Made by a program: the position numbers and the translations under genes
The notes under the pieces: model-generated
What the model saw: only the letters and a program-made list of their open reading frames with translations
The model's database searches: none
Told to the model about the DNA's origin: nothing
Shown: positions 34,026-46,600 of the stretch, one piece after another
Numbering within the stretch: the stretch's first letter is position 1
How the letters are laid out: each line of letters begins with the position of its first letter
Source of the DNA: Terfezia claveryi
Lineage: Eukaryota > Ascomycota > Pezizomycetes > Pezizales > Pezizaceae
Length of the DNA: 64,000 nt
Reading direction: 5' to 3'
Assembly: GCA_015179025.1 (NCBI GenBank)
Contig: WHUX01000108.1
Coordinates: forward strand, 1-64,000

Positions 34026-34545
34026 GTACATTAGGTACTAGCCCAAGTTTGTACCCCCGCTATATTTTTTGTTGGAATACTTTCTCAAGTTGGCTGTGGT
34101 ATTTGAAATAATTAACCAACCAGAAGCACCCCACATCATAGAAATTAAGGGGAAAAAAAAAAAAAATCATAGAGCAATAGAAAAAAAGGCATCCTATTTC
34201 ACCTCAAAGCAAAAAGAAGAAAAAAGAAACACGAAAATCCCCTTACAAACGTTTATCTCAGAGAGAGAATAAAACCAATGAGAACATATCCCCGATTATC
34301 CATGCATCCCAGTAAGGGCTCACGTTAAAAGAAAAGAAACACTTCACGAGGAGTGAAGTGGGAAAAAAAGTCGCAAGGAAACAAAGCAAGGTACAATACC
34401 AAAGAAAAGAGAAAAGCAAAGAACAGAAGAGAAAAAGAGAGCAGGGAGAGGTGAGTGAAATACTAAGGAAAAACTAACAACCCCGACCCCCAGAATAGGA
34501 ATACAAGGGTTTGGGAATCTGAGAATACAACGGAAAGTCTTCCAT
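34026..34545. other. A-rich stretch without recognised feature
   Basis: Purine-rich sequence with several A runs. A short lysine-rich open frame at 34069-34272 is judged a by-product of composition. Confidence 0.5.
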
Positions 34546-34548
34546 TGT

Positions 34549-36276
34549 TCAAATTTTCAGCTTCTTATTTGAAGCTGGTGTGGCTGCATTCACAGTTACA
34601 ATCGTAGTTGCCTCGGTTAACAACCACTTGATTAGCTCCAGGATCTCTTGTACATCGTCATATACACAACACTTTTTGGCCTTCCCACTTGAGCGGCTTT
34701 TCTTTATCTTGAGTTTAAAATTGTTGAGGATTGTTTTTCCTACTCGCGTATACGTCTGGGGTTTCGGGCTGTTCTTTCCACCTGCGAGGAGTATGTTAGT
34801 ATTTTCCACCTGCGAGTCGTTATAAGCATTTTTTGTTCTGGCGCGGGCTTCAGTCAGGCTTCTCGGAGTCATCTGCCATCTGGGCGGTTAATGACAGCAT
34901 GGGGGCTCCGCACCACTTGACTATATTTTTGCTTTCCGCGCGCCGGACCTGGCAGATTAACTTGCCTTGTCCTGAATCCACCCGGAAACCCGGGTGGCTC
35001 CTAATGGTCCCCTTACTAGAACCGAATAGGAGTAACGAGTATTTAAAAAAAATTAAAAAAAAATAAAATCTCGTACATCGTCTTTCATGGATGGCTTCCC
35101 ATATGATACCGAGTAAACATTCGACAGCTTGAACTTAGGATTCCCCGTTGGGCCATTACTACACTCCAAAAATCCCACTCTTTAGCAGTAGTAATAATCC
35201 CAAAGCAACGATCATATGTAGTCACGCTCACACCTCCAGCTTCCCCACTGATCTCGTCAGCTTTCCGCTTCCGACCTCATAAAACAGACTCAATCTGAAC
35301 CGCGTTCTGTGCCACCCCCTTTTGGAAGTCGTTTTCCTTAACCCTTTAACTCCCACGACCCCACCAGTACCTTTCATCTCAATTGTATAGTCAACTGGGC
35401 CTCTTCCATAATATCCTTCAATTTTGCATTCTGGCCCAATTGAGAACATTGACTTAGAGGGCATAAAGTCCCGGAGTGCTGCATTGAGGAAAGAGTGAAC
35501 ATAGAAAGATTTGGCCGTTTCCCCAGAGTCATCGAGCGAAGTGGTTTCAAGAAAACCTACCAGGGTCTCTACAAGAGCAGTGAGAAGGCCATTGTTGTTA
35601 ATAGATATACGACTACACTCATAGTGAGGGAATCCATTCAGACTTGGGTTTTCAGAATTGATTCCATATAATCGCATTACCTGGCTCAGGTTCCAGTCAC
35701 TGAAGGGTTTTGCCGGGGTTGTCAAGGAAAGCTTGACTGTCATCTCATTCTTGGCAATGAAGGTGTGTCATCCGTCTGTGGTTGGAAAGTGCGTATGGGT
35801 GTACCCAATTTGAAAGTGAATTAAAGGGGACTATCCTTGAATTCAGTATATTCCCTTAAGATCGATGCACCCGGATTTTCTAGCGTTGCAGTATTTGGAT
35901 TCACTGTCCAAGACATTGAAGTGGTTTAACAATCAATTCAAATGCATAGGCTAGAAAGTATTGTCAGTACAAGAGATAATATTGCAGCAGCAGAGAAAAC
36001 GAAATCGAGTATCACTTACCAAGGTCCACAAACCCTTTGGACACCTTCAGTTTTTGGACTAGGTGCAGAATTTTCATCGTCGCCCCCACAATCCCGGAGA
36101 CTAAGGACGTTGCCATCGACTTCTTCATTTTTGATGGTATTGATATAAGTCTTTTTAGCCTCCTTGTTTGCCGTCAGAAATGTTGCAACATGATGGTCCT
36201 TGGTCCAAATTTTAGGGTCTTCTGGGAGCCTAGAAGGGATGGTTAGGCTAATATTGCTGGGCTCTGTTGTAGCCAT
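34549..36276 (-). pseudogene. Crinkler-like PD-(D/E)XK nuclease-domain gene (broken by a LINE)
   Basis: Exon 1 (36276-36020) begins MATTEPSNISLTIPSRLPED and ends at a GTAAGT donor. The next coding block, 35743-35228, holds MTVKLSLTTPAKPFSDWNL, RLYGINSENPSLNGFP and the nuclease-like segment YGRGPVDYTIEMKGTGGVVG. In fungal and oomycete Crinkler-type proteins this module ends with an E-x-K pair after the GPVDY strand. Here the corresponding positions read GLRK, so the catalytic Glu and Lys seem lost. After a frameshift near 35185 the frame continues into YSVSYGKPSMKDDV (to about 35070). There a LINE (34660-35068) with a 14-bp duplication separates it from the final segment DDVQEILELIKWLLTEA, ending at 34549. 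Such proteins are candidate intracellular nucleases or effectors. The family call is from pattern memory. Confidence 0.55.
34660..35068 (+). mobile_element. 5'-truncated LINE inserted in the nuclease gene
   Basis: The 14-bp duplication TCTYGTACATCGTC flanks it (34646-34659 and 35069-35082). The right end is A-rich, preceded by the family 3' sequence with GAATCCACCCGGAAACCCGG and GAATAGGAGTAACGAGTATTT. It carries no intact coding region. Confidence 0.8.
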
Positions 36277-37189
36277 TGTTGAGGTGAGGGGTCAGGGGGA
36301 GTCAGGGCTGTTCTGGGTGTGGGGCGGCGTAGGCTTGGGTATATGAGGGGAGGTGGGGAGATTGGTAGGGATGTGAGGTGGTAAGCGAGGTCTAGGTTGT
36401 ACGGTACCTGACACATTTCCACTAAGCGAATGGCATTTTTCACACCAGTCTCAGTTAAGCTAGTCTAGCGAAGGGCATTTCAAAGGTTTTCTCAACGAAT
36501 ATAACTATCTGCGAGGGGCTGTGCTGGTTGTTCAACCCCACTTTTACTTGTGTGTCATATCCAGGTTCTACACATAATCTCAGCACCAAACCACCACTGA
36601 CACAAATTGCAGCAATACACCGAGAAGGGAATACCAAACATGGGCGGTCGGAAGAAGAAAGATTCCAGTTCGAAGCCCGCTCCTGACCCGCAGCTGGTCC
36701 AATCTTCGCCCACTACGCCTCTCGGACGTCTTTGGGACACGTTGAGAGCACAGGAGGGTGTTGTGCCAACCAGACTACGTTGAGAGGGAGACCCCGTCTA
36801 GCAAAGCGCGGCAGCAATACCCCAGATTAGCCAACTATAACAACTTCCACTCAATCGCTCGCAGTCCCAGCAAGCGTATTTGCGCGACCTCACAGTTCCT
36901 ATTCAGATTCCTCCGCCTTGCAAACTCAAAGACCCTCACTTCATAACCTGTCATCACCAATTGATGCCGGAGGTTCCCCTTCCTCTGGCGCACAGGGTTC
37001 ATCCACCATATCTGTCAGCACACTCATCGTTCAAATATCGCATTCTCAAGCCTCGGCTGAAATCGTTCCGCCTCAAACGAAGTTAGTCTCATAGATTTGG
37101 GCTAAGGCGTTGAAACTTGCTGAGAAGAAACTCAACGATAACAACCTCCCACTACTCAATGTCACGAACCTCCCCTCACAATCGGCGGT

Positions 37190-38345
37190 GGAAGGCTTGG
37201 CGACGCTACACTAGAGAGGAAAAGGATAAAGGAAGGACAAGGGACGAGAGGCTTGTGCCAACCAGACTAGGACAAGGGACTAGATAGTCTGGTTGGCACG
37301 GGACTAGAGGAGGAAAAAAGGCTGATGTAGTATAGACGTGAGAATGACATGAACTTCACCTCGGGATAAGGCAGAGCTTCCAGGTAATGAGCCCGTTGCG
37401 TATACTACGCTTTCTTTTCAAATCACTTCTATCTATATTTGCTCTGCTTGACATCCTAACCTTTGCACAACACCATGTCCTCAGACAAGGAGAACAGTTT
37501 GTCGAAGGTGGTGAAGCTCCTATCATGAATGGAAAGATGACATAAAAATGATTCTCATCGTGAAAGGTTTTTGGATGACTCTGAACAGTGACCGTCCCCC
37601 ACGTCAAAGGGAGGAGGACCTTGAAAACTGGCCTGAAGTCCAGGAACAGTGCTTAGCCGTCATAGCGAACGCGATCAAAAGCATCTCACCTCCGAATGCG
37701 AAACTGGCCTTGAAAAGCTTGGTTGAGGGATGCCTATGCCTCTAATGACATTTCGAATGTCATGAGAATCGAGGAACTATTCGGAAGAGCTAGGAAATCA
37801 GATGGACAAACAATGGGGCAATGGATTGCACATATAAAGAGTCTAGCAAATCAACTGAGAGAGGTGGGGATGGAGGTGAGTACAGACCGAGTGGCCAACA
37901 GAATTCTAAACGGATTGGGAAAGGAATACCAAGGCATAAAATATGGATTGAAAACACGATCAGGCACTCTCAAAGTCGAGGTAGTTACGCAACTCTTACT
38001 CGCAGCTGAGATGGAGCTCAACGAAGAAAAATCTGAATCCGTGGCATTAAAAACTGCGAACAAGGAGATCAACCATGGCAGAAACCAACTCAATACATAT
38101 CACGGTCCACACGTAACGGCGATGCCAACTTTGACAGAGTATGCATGCCCCCCGTGCCCTACAATCTGTGAATGTGGTAACAAAATCTCCCAGAGGAAGG
38201 ATAATGGGAATTATACCCCCCCCCTCTAGGACTTCAACGTATGACCAGACCAGACCAACGGAGAACACCATATCAACCAAGACCTCCTCCTAGAGGGCAA
38301 GAAACTCTAAAATCCTACCATTATAGCAACTACGGTCATACCGCT
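37190..38345 (+). mobile_element. Copia gag fragment inside NLR3
   Basis: Frames at 37474-38229 encode a copia-type gag. It reads MSSDKENSLSKVVKLL, then MILIVKGFWMTLNSDR, then MRIEELFGRARKSDGQTMGQ and IKSLANQLREVGMEVSTDRV, then NRILNGLGKEYQGIKYGL. The family differs from the copia element at 248-26399. The left part (37200-37320) contains the head-to-head palindrome GTGCCAACCAGACTA / TAGTCTGGTTGGCAC. NLR3 sequence stops at ACAATCGGC before it and resumes at GGCAGAGGAAAATATTGAGG after it. No LTRs were identified. Confidence 0.65.
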
Positions 38346-39477
38346 AGGCAGAGGAAAATATTGAGGCTGTTGTCAAAGCGCTTAATGCTGTACAGGAAGA
38401 TGACGGCAAAAAAAGGTGGATCTATACCTGGCCTAGGAAGGAAGTTGTAGTCGAGGAACGTTTGGGGAAATTTTAAAAATGTGAAAGGTTGTGGATACTG
38501 CAATACAGAGTAATCCGCAGGTGAATGCCTTAGTTTGGGCTGGTGTTCGGGTTATCATGCAGGTTCGTATTAATATATATACACTCTTTGGAGGTCAATT
38601 CGCCGGGACTAAGTTGATTTACTGAATGTGTCGCACTGAATCATGTAGAAGCAATTAAAGGTTTTGAGGTAGCCATAGCGGCGCTTCTGGAAAAGATGTC
38701 TATATGCGAGTTTTAGCTGGGATATACGTTGGGGTTCTATTGACTTCAGGGTCAGCAGCGAATATGCTGGAATCTGCCTTACCCGAATCTATGCTGCTGT
38801 CATTGTGTTTGCAGTCAAGGTTCGTGCTTATTTTGAAGCTAGAGGTATGTTTTCCGTATGTGGACTACGATATATATTGTGCTAAAGTAAGATCAGGGCT
38901 CATAAAAGTTATAAACACATTGAAGTCATTTGATATTGAATTTTGGCCTTTCATTGAAGACATCAATGCAAAAGAGAGGGTCATTCGGGAATGTGCAGAT
39001 GCTGCTACCATGGAAAAGATAAGAAGTATGGTCCTACAAATACTGTTGGATGCGTATATAATAGGGAAAAATCTAATGCAAGAGAACAGACATTGAAAGT
39101 GTTCTTCAGGATATTACGCAGAACTGAAACCTTTGGCCAAGTTGAATGGTAGGGGATACTTCATTTTACCTGGCCCATTACCATACGTCCCGGATATTTT
39201 CTAAATGGGGCTATATGTGATAAAGGGATGCTGATAAGACTGGATGAACAGAAATATCAACTACGGCTACTCACGCAATCAAAGTGACTGAAGAAATCCG
39301 CAATAACATTCAGGGTACCTTTAGAATCTCTCGTACCTACATAGGGTTAAGCTGAATAAGGAATGCTAATGAGATTGTATGAACAGACATATCAACTACA
39401 GCTACTCACAATCTCAAAGTGACTGAAGAAATCCGCAACAGACATATCTACTACAGCTGACACTAGCACTCAAAGTG

Positions 39478-39870
39478 CAGGATTGGAGAAAAGAGGGCGA
39501 GGAGAGTTTTGAGGCCACGGAGGCTTTTTTCAAGTTGTTATATCACGAACTCATTTAAAAGTGTCCCTTTCACGATTCCCTTTTGTCACGAGATCTCAGG
39601 TTTCCGTCAGCGTTCTTATTAGTTCATTATTCACCAGTTCCTTTGGAGAGGCCCAGTCAGGCCCCGGGTCATCGGCTTGTCCGTTAATGACAGCATGGGG
39701 CTCCCTCCCTCTTTAAGTTACTTAGCTATTTGTATTTAGCCGTTAGGGTTTGGCAGATAAACTTGCCTCACCCTTGAATCCACCGAGAATTCTCGGTGGC
39801 TTCTCATGGCCCCCTAACGGGGCCGCATGGGAGTAACAAGTATTTAAAAAAAAAAAAAAAAAAAAAAAAA
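39478..39870 (+). mobile_element. 5'-truncated LINE in NLR3
   Basis: A 16-bp duplication ACTAGCWCTCAAAGTG (39462-39477, 39871-39886, one mismatch) surrounds it. It begins inside the last codons of the LINE ORF (FEATEAFFKLLYHELI), continues with the shared 3' untranslated region, and ends in about 26 A. Confidence 0.85.
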
Positions 39871-40376
39871 ACTAGCTCTCAAAGTGACTGAAGAAATCCG
39901 CAATAACACTCAGGGTACCTTTAAATTTCTCATACCTATATAGGATTAAGCTGACTTCTCCAGATGACATGATACTTGAACTATTGACAATGTTAACCCC
40001 GTTGGAGCCACTCAAGAGACACCAGGATGTGAAGGTCCCTCGTACTACAAACCCTGCTGCATGGCTCCTGAGTCATAAATTTTTCTGCAAATGGCGGAGG
40101 GTGGTCATGTCTTTTGCTATTATGGGATAAAGTATACTCTCGATACAAGCATACTAGATGTAAGAATCCGGGAATGCCTCAGCAAGAGCCAGGCTAAGTT
40201 GGGTATGCGAGTGCTCGCGATATGGAATCCGATACGGAAAATATTCCTTCACGGAAGGCCCTACTAGACTGCTTCTTGGGTTAGTTATTGTGGGAGTACT
40301 CCGTACCTACTTAACTTCTGCAAATATGCCGGCCGGTTGTTTGACTTACCTTAACTTTGCAAATCTGAGACGTCCT

Positions 40377-40397
40377 AGTCTGGTTGGCACGTTACTT
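40377..40397. repeat. 21-bp insertion with AGTCTGGTTGGCAC end
   Basis: The 21 bp from AGTCTGG to ACTT are flanked by ACGTCCT on both sides (40370-40376 and 40398-40404). A comparable insertion with the inverse end sequence is at 36749-36778. Confidence 0.5.
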
Positions 40398-40695
40398 ACG
40401 TCCTGAGACTTTATGGGTTCCCAAAACGAACTTTGGCTACCGGTACTCCCTCAGTTAACACCAACTATGGAATTCAAGTCACTAAAGTTTTATGTACAGC
40501 GTCAAGTTACAAGGGGTACCTACCACGTCTGCGACTCCAGCCGCAGTGACAGCTGATTCGCTGAAACACCTGCTGCTGCAATGTGTATACCTAGGTACTT
40601 GTGTATCGGTCGTATCCCCCAGTTCTACTCCGCATCTACCACCAAACCACCATTGACACAAATTGCAGCAATACACCGAGAAGCGAACACTGAAA

Positions 40696-43600
40696 ATGGG
40701 CGGCCGAAAGAAGAAAGATTCCCGTTCGAAGCCCGCTCCTGACCGGCAGCTGGTGCAATCTTCGCCAACTACGCCTCTCGGACGTCTTTGGGACACGTTG
40801 AGAGGGAGATCACCGTCTACCAGTAGAAAGCGCGGCAGCAATACCACAGATCAGCCCACTGTTACAACTTCGTCTCAATCGCTCGCAGTCCCAGCAAGCG
40901 CACTTGCGAGACCTCACAGTTCATATTCAGATTCCTCCGCCCTGCAAACTCAGAGACCCTTACTTTCACTGCCAACTGATGCCGGAGGATCCCCTGCCCC
41001 TGGCGCACAGGGTTCATCCACCATATCAGTCACCGCACCCATTGTTCAAATATCGCATTGCCAGTCCAAACCTATAGCAAGCGAAATTCATACACCTTCT
41101 TCAACCTATGGGTCCAATATTCCAACCTCCAGCTGTCAAGCACAGGCCTCGGCTAAAATCGTTGTGCAAGCAGCATCACCGCCTCAAACGAAGTCAGTAT
41201 CACAGGTTTGGGCTAAGGCGTTGGAACTTGCTGGGAAGAAACTCAACGATAACAACCTCCCACCACTCAATCTCACGAACCTCACCTCACAATCGGCAGA
41301 GGATAATATTGAGGCTGTTGTCAAAGCGTTGAATACTGTACAGGAAGATGATAAGAGAAAAAGGTGGAGCTATACCTGGCGTGGGAAGGAAGTTGTAGTC
41401 TTGGAACGTTTGGGGAAAATCCTGAAAAATCTGGAGCAATATACAAAGGTTGTGGATACAGCAATACAGAGTAATCCGCAGGTGAGCGCCTTAGTTTGGG
41501 CTGGTGTTCGGATTATCATGCAGGTTCGTCTTTGAAGGTCAATTCGCTGGGACTAAGCTGACTCATTGAATAGGTTGCACTGAATCATGTAGAGGCAATT
41601 GAAGGTTTTGAGGTAGCCATAGCGGCACTCCTGGAAAAGATGTCTATATGCGAGTTTTACGCTGGATATATGTTGGCGTTCCATTGACTTCAGGGTCAGC
41701 ATCGAATAGCTTACAGCGTCAGCGTATGCTAGAATCTGCCTTACCAGAACTCTATGCTGCTGTAATTGTATTTGCGGTCAAGGCTCGTGCTTATTTTGAA
41801 GCTAGAGGTATGTGTGCCGTATGTAAAGTACATATAAGATACCATTGTGCTAAAACAAAATCAGGACTCAAAAAAGTTACAAACACATTGAAGTCATTTG
41901 ATATTGAATTTCAGCCTTTCATTGAAGACATCAACGCAAAGGAGAGGGTTATTCGGGAATGTGCAGATGCTGCTACTATGGAAAAGATAAGGAGTATGGT
42001 CCTACAAACACTGTTGGATACGCGTGTAATAGGGAAAAATCTAATGTAAGAATACAGACATTGAAGGTGTCCTTCAGGATATTACGTCAGAACTGAAACC
42101 TTTGGTCAAGTTGAATGGTAGGTGGATACCTCATTAAGCTCTTTTTTAACCTGCCCCATTACCGCCCCAGCCGCGTCTAGTTTTTATACGTCCCGGATAT
42201 TTTCTAATTGGGGCTATATGTGATAAAGAGATGCTGATGAGACTGGATGAACAGACATATCAACTACAGCTACTCACGCACTCAAAGTGACTGAAGAAAT
42301 CCGCAATAACACCAAGAGTACCTTTAAATTCCTAGTACCTATATAGGGTTATGCTGAATAAGGAATGCTAATGAGACTGTACGAACAGAGATATCAACTA
42401 CAGCTACTCATGCACTCAAAGTGACTGAAGAAATCCGCAATAACACTCAGGGTATCTTTAAAATCTCTTGTACCTATATACCGTTGGGTTAGGCTGACTT
42501 CTTCAGATGACAGGATACTTGAACTATTGACGATGTTGACCCCGTTGGAGCCACTCAAGAGACACCAGGACGTGAAGACACCTCGTACCAAAAATGCTGC
42601 TGCATGGCTCCTGGGTCTTGAATCTTTCTGCAAATGGCGAGATAGCAACACCATACCGCTCGAAAATTGCATCCGAGTTTTCTGCTGTTTTGGGATACCC
42701 GGTGCTGGAAAAACAGTGATTAGCTCTGTTGTGATCGACGAGCTTTATTCTCAATTCCATGAACATCCTAGTATAGGGATTGCTTGTTTGTATGCCGATT
42801 ACAAGGACCAAAACAACCAAATCCTAGTGCATATCCTTGGGAGCTTTCTGCACCAGTTGCTAGCTACTGTGGAAGAAACCATACCAAAAGAATCAATTGA
42901 ATGGCTTGTAAACATTAAGCGTCACCGCAAGAAAGTTGCGGCGGAAGATATTTTAGCTCACCTCAAAATACGGTTACAGCAGCTCAAGCGTGCATTTATC
43001 TGTATAGATGCTGTTGATGAGCTGGAACCAAAGGTTCAGCAGCAGCTTCTCGATGTGCTTAGAGAGTTGGGTACTAATTATAATAATACTCACTTTTTCA
43101 TTACTGGGCGGGATCATATTGAAAATGAAGTGAAGAAGCGCCTCCAAGCCATGCAGCAACATAAAATTGTCATTAGCGCCACTCGACAAGATATGGAAGA
43201 ATTCCTACAGCAGCAAATCAGGGATGATCTGGATGTAGATGCAATGGATGAGGCATTACAAAAGGATATTATAGACACAATCGTCGGGAAGTCTCAGGGA
43301 ATGTAGGTTATAGAGTTCATTAGTTATATGAGCTCATATACTGATTATCTTTCCAGGTTTCTTCTTCCCGCCTTGCATATCAAAATGGTTCTAGGGATGA
43401 CTACAAAGTCTAAACGACGGAAAGCACTGGAAACACTACCAACTGATCTTTATGATTCATTTAAGGGTGTTATTACGAGAATCCGGGAATGCCTCAGCAA
43501 AAGCCAGGCTGAGTTGGGAATGCGAGTACTCATGTGGCTTCATTTTGCCTACCGACCGCTAAAGATTGCAGAACTTCAACATGCACTAGCTGTTGAGAAG

Positions 43601-46600
43601 GGCGATGCGGAATTCGATGCAGAAAATATTCCTTCCCGGAAAGCCCTACTAGACTGCTGTCTTGGGTTAGTTATTGTGGATGAAGAGACATCTACGGTAC
43701 GCTTTGTGCACTACACACTTGAAGAGTACTTCCGCAAATATTCCGGGACAGAATTCCCAGATGGACACAGTTCTATTGCAGAAAGTTGTTTGACTTACCT
43801 TAACTTTGCGGATCTGAGACAGCATTGTTTGGATAATAATAGTCTGAAAGCAAAGCGGAACGAATATACATTCTTTGACTATGCATCACTTTATTGGGGG
43901 ACCTATCTCAAGCATCAATGCAATGATGGCCTGACGAAACTCGCAAATATAATACTGAACCATGAGAGCAACCGCCCACCCTGTTCTATTCAATTCTTAA
44001 ATCTTGGGCTTCCGGTATTCTGGCTGACGCAGAAATTTTCAGGGATCCATGTAGCAGCATACTTCGGATTGACTGAAAATTTGGCGTATCTCTGTAAGAT
44101 GGGGTGGAATGTAGAGCAGAAAGACGATGATGACCGGACCCCGCTCTCATGGGCGGCTGAGAAGGGGCATGAGGATGTTGTGTGGCTGCTGATCGAGCGA
44201 GATGATGTTGATATCAATTCTAAGGACAGGCGTGGGCAGACACCACTCTCACGGGCAGCTGAGAAGGGTCATGAGAAGGTTGTGCAGCTTCTGATCAAGC
44301 GAGATGATGTTGATATCAATTCTGAGAGCAATTTGGGGATGGCAGTACCCCTCTCATTGGCAGCTCAGAATGGGCATGAGGCTGTTGTGCGCCTGCTGAT
44401 CGAGCGAGATGATATTGATATCAATGCTAGGGGCAGTATGCGGGCACCCCTCTCATTGGCAGCTGAGAAGGGGCATAAGGCTGTTGTGCAGCTGCTGATC
44501 GAGCGAGATGAGGTTGATATCAATGCTAAGAGTGTCCTATTTGGGCGGACACCCTTCGCATTTGCAGCTGGGAATGGGCATGAGGATGTTGTGCGCCTAC
44601 TGATCGAGCGAGATGATGTTGATATCAATGCTGAGGACACTGAAGAGCAGACACCCCTCTCATTGGCAGCTCAGAATGGGCATGAGGATGTTGTGCGCCT
44701 GCTGATCGAGCGAAATGAGGTTGATATCAATGCTAAGGGTGTTATGCGGACACCCCTCTCATTGGCAGCTTCGTATGGGCATGAGGGTGTTGTGCGCCTG
44801 CTGATCGAGCGAGATGATATTGATATCAATGCTAAGGATGAGAATAGGAGGACACCCCTCTCATTGGCAGCTTCGTATGGGCATAAGGCTGTTGTGCGGC
44901 TGCTGATCGACCGAGATAACGATATCAATGCTAAGGATGACCTATATGGGCGGACACCCTTCTCATTTGCAGCTGAGAATGGGCACGAGGATGTTGTGCG
45001 ACTGCTGATCGAGCGAGATGATGTTGATATCAATGCTAAGGACAAGCATGGGCAGACACCCCTCTTATGGGCAACTGCGAATGGGCATGAGGCCATTGTG
45101 CGCCTGCTCATCGAGCGAAATAACATTGATATCAATGCTAAGGACGATGAATATGGGCAGACACCCCTCTCATTGGCAGCCGAGAATGGGCATGAGGCTG
45201 TTGTGCGGCTGCTGATCGAGCGAAATGATATTGATATCAATACTAAGGACGACGATGGGCAGACACCCCTGTCATGGGCAGCTAAGCATGGGCATGAGGC
45301 CAATGTGCGCCTGCTCATCGAGCGAAATAACATTGATATCAATGCTAAGGACGATGAATATGGGCAGACACCCCTCTCATTGGCAGCCGAGAATGGGCAT
45401 GAGGCTGTTGTGCGGCTGCTGATCGACCGAGATGATGTTGATATCAATGCTAAGGACCTATATGGGCAGACACCCCTCTCATTGGCAGCTGAGAAGGGGC
45501 ATGAGGATGTTGTGCGCCTGCTGATCGAGCGAAATGAGGTTGATATCAATGCTGAGGACACTGAGGGGCGGACACCTCTCTCATTGTCAGCTGAGAAGGG
45601 GCATGCGGGTGTTGTGCGCCTGCTGATCAAGCGAAATGATGTTGATATTAATGCTGAGCATGGCCTATATGGCCGGACACCCTTCTCATTTGCAGCTGAG
45701 AATGGGCACGAGGTTGTTGTGCGGCTGCTGATCGAGCGAGATGATGTTGATATCAATGCTAAGGACGAGCATGGGCAGACACCCCTTTTAAGGGCAACTG
45801 CAAATGGGCATGAGGCTGTTGTGCGACTGCTGATCGAGCGAGATAATGTTGATATCAATGCCAAGGATGGCCTATATGGGCGGACACCCCTCTCATTTGC
45901 AGCTGAGAATGGGCATGAGGCTGTTGTGCGCCTACTGATCGAGCGAGATGGTGCTGATATCAATTCTAAGGACAGTGGGAGGCAGACACCACTATCATGG
46001 GCAGCTGGGAATGGGCATGAGGCCGTTGTCTGGTTGCTAATCAAGAGAGATGATGTTGATATCAATGCTAAGGACGATGAATATGGGCAGACACCGCTCT
46101 CATTGGCAGCTGAGAATGGGCATGAGGCTGTTGTGCGGCTGCTAATCGGGCGAGATGATATTGATGTCAATGCTAAGGACGATGAATATGGGCAGACACC
46201 CTTCGCATTTGCAGCTGAGAATGGGCATGAGGCTGTTGTGCGACTGCTGGTCGAGCGAGATGATGTTGATATCAATTCTAAGGACAAACATGGGCGGACA
46301 CCCCTCTCATGGGCCGCTGCGAATGGGCGTGCGCAGACAATATCCTACTCATGTGCAGCTGGGAATGGGCATGAGAAAGTCGTGCGGCTGCTGATCGAGC
46401 GAGATGATATTGATATCAATGCTAAGGACGGGCATGGGCGGACACCCCTCTCATGGGCGGCTGGGAAGGGGTATGAGGCTGTGGTGCTGCTCCTGGTCGA
46501 GCGAGATAATGTTGATATAATTGCGAAAGACGTGCATGGGCGGACACCCCTCTCATGGGCGGCTGGGAATGGGCAAGTGGCTGTTGTGCGGGTGCTGGTC

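Larger units (their letters stand above)
36640..40375 (+). pseudogene. NLR3: NACHT-ankyrin gene wreck
   Basis: It starts like NLR1 and NLR2 (MGGRKKKDSSSKPAPDPQ at 36640). A 30-bp insertion at 36749-36778, flanked by GTTGAGAG on both sides, breaks the frame. Helical-domain remains follow to about 37190, then a foreign block to about 38345. Helical-domain exons continue to about 39110 (CADAATMEKIRSMVLQILLD at 39000). A LINE lies at 39478-39870. Traces of NACHT (LTMLTPLEPLKRHQDV at 39990) and of the winged-helix region (RKALLDC, CLTYLNF) continue to 40375. No ankyrin array remains. Confidence 0.8.

Noticed and set aside
44671..46287. A 538-codon open frame on the minus strand across the NLR2 ankyrin array
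   Set aside because: It is the antisense shadow of the 102-bp repeat. Because every unit uses nearly the same codons, the opposite strand stays open by chance. The same occurs at 30008-30538, 30548-30847 and 46345-47787.
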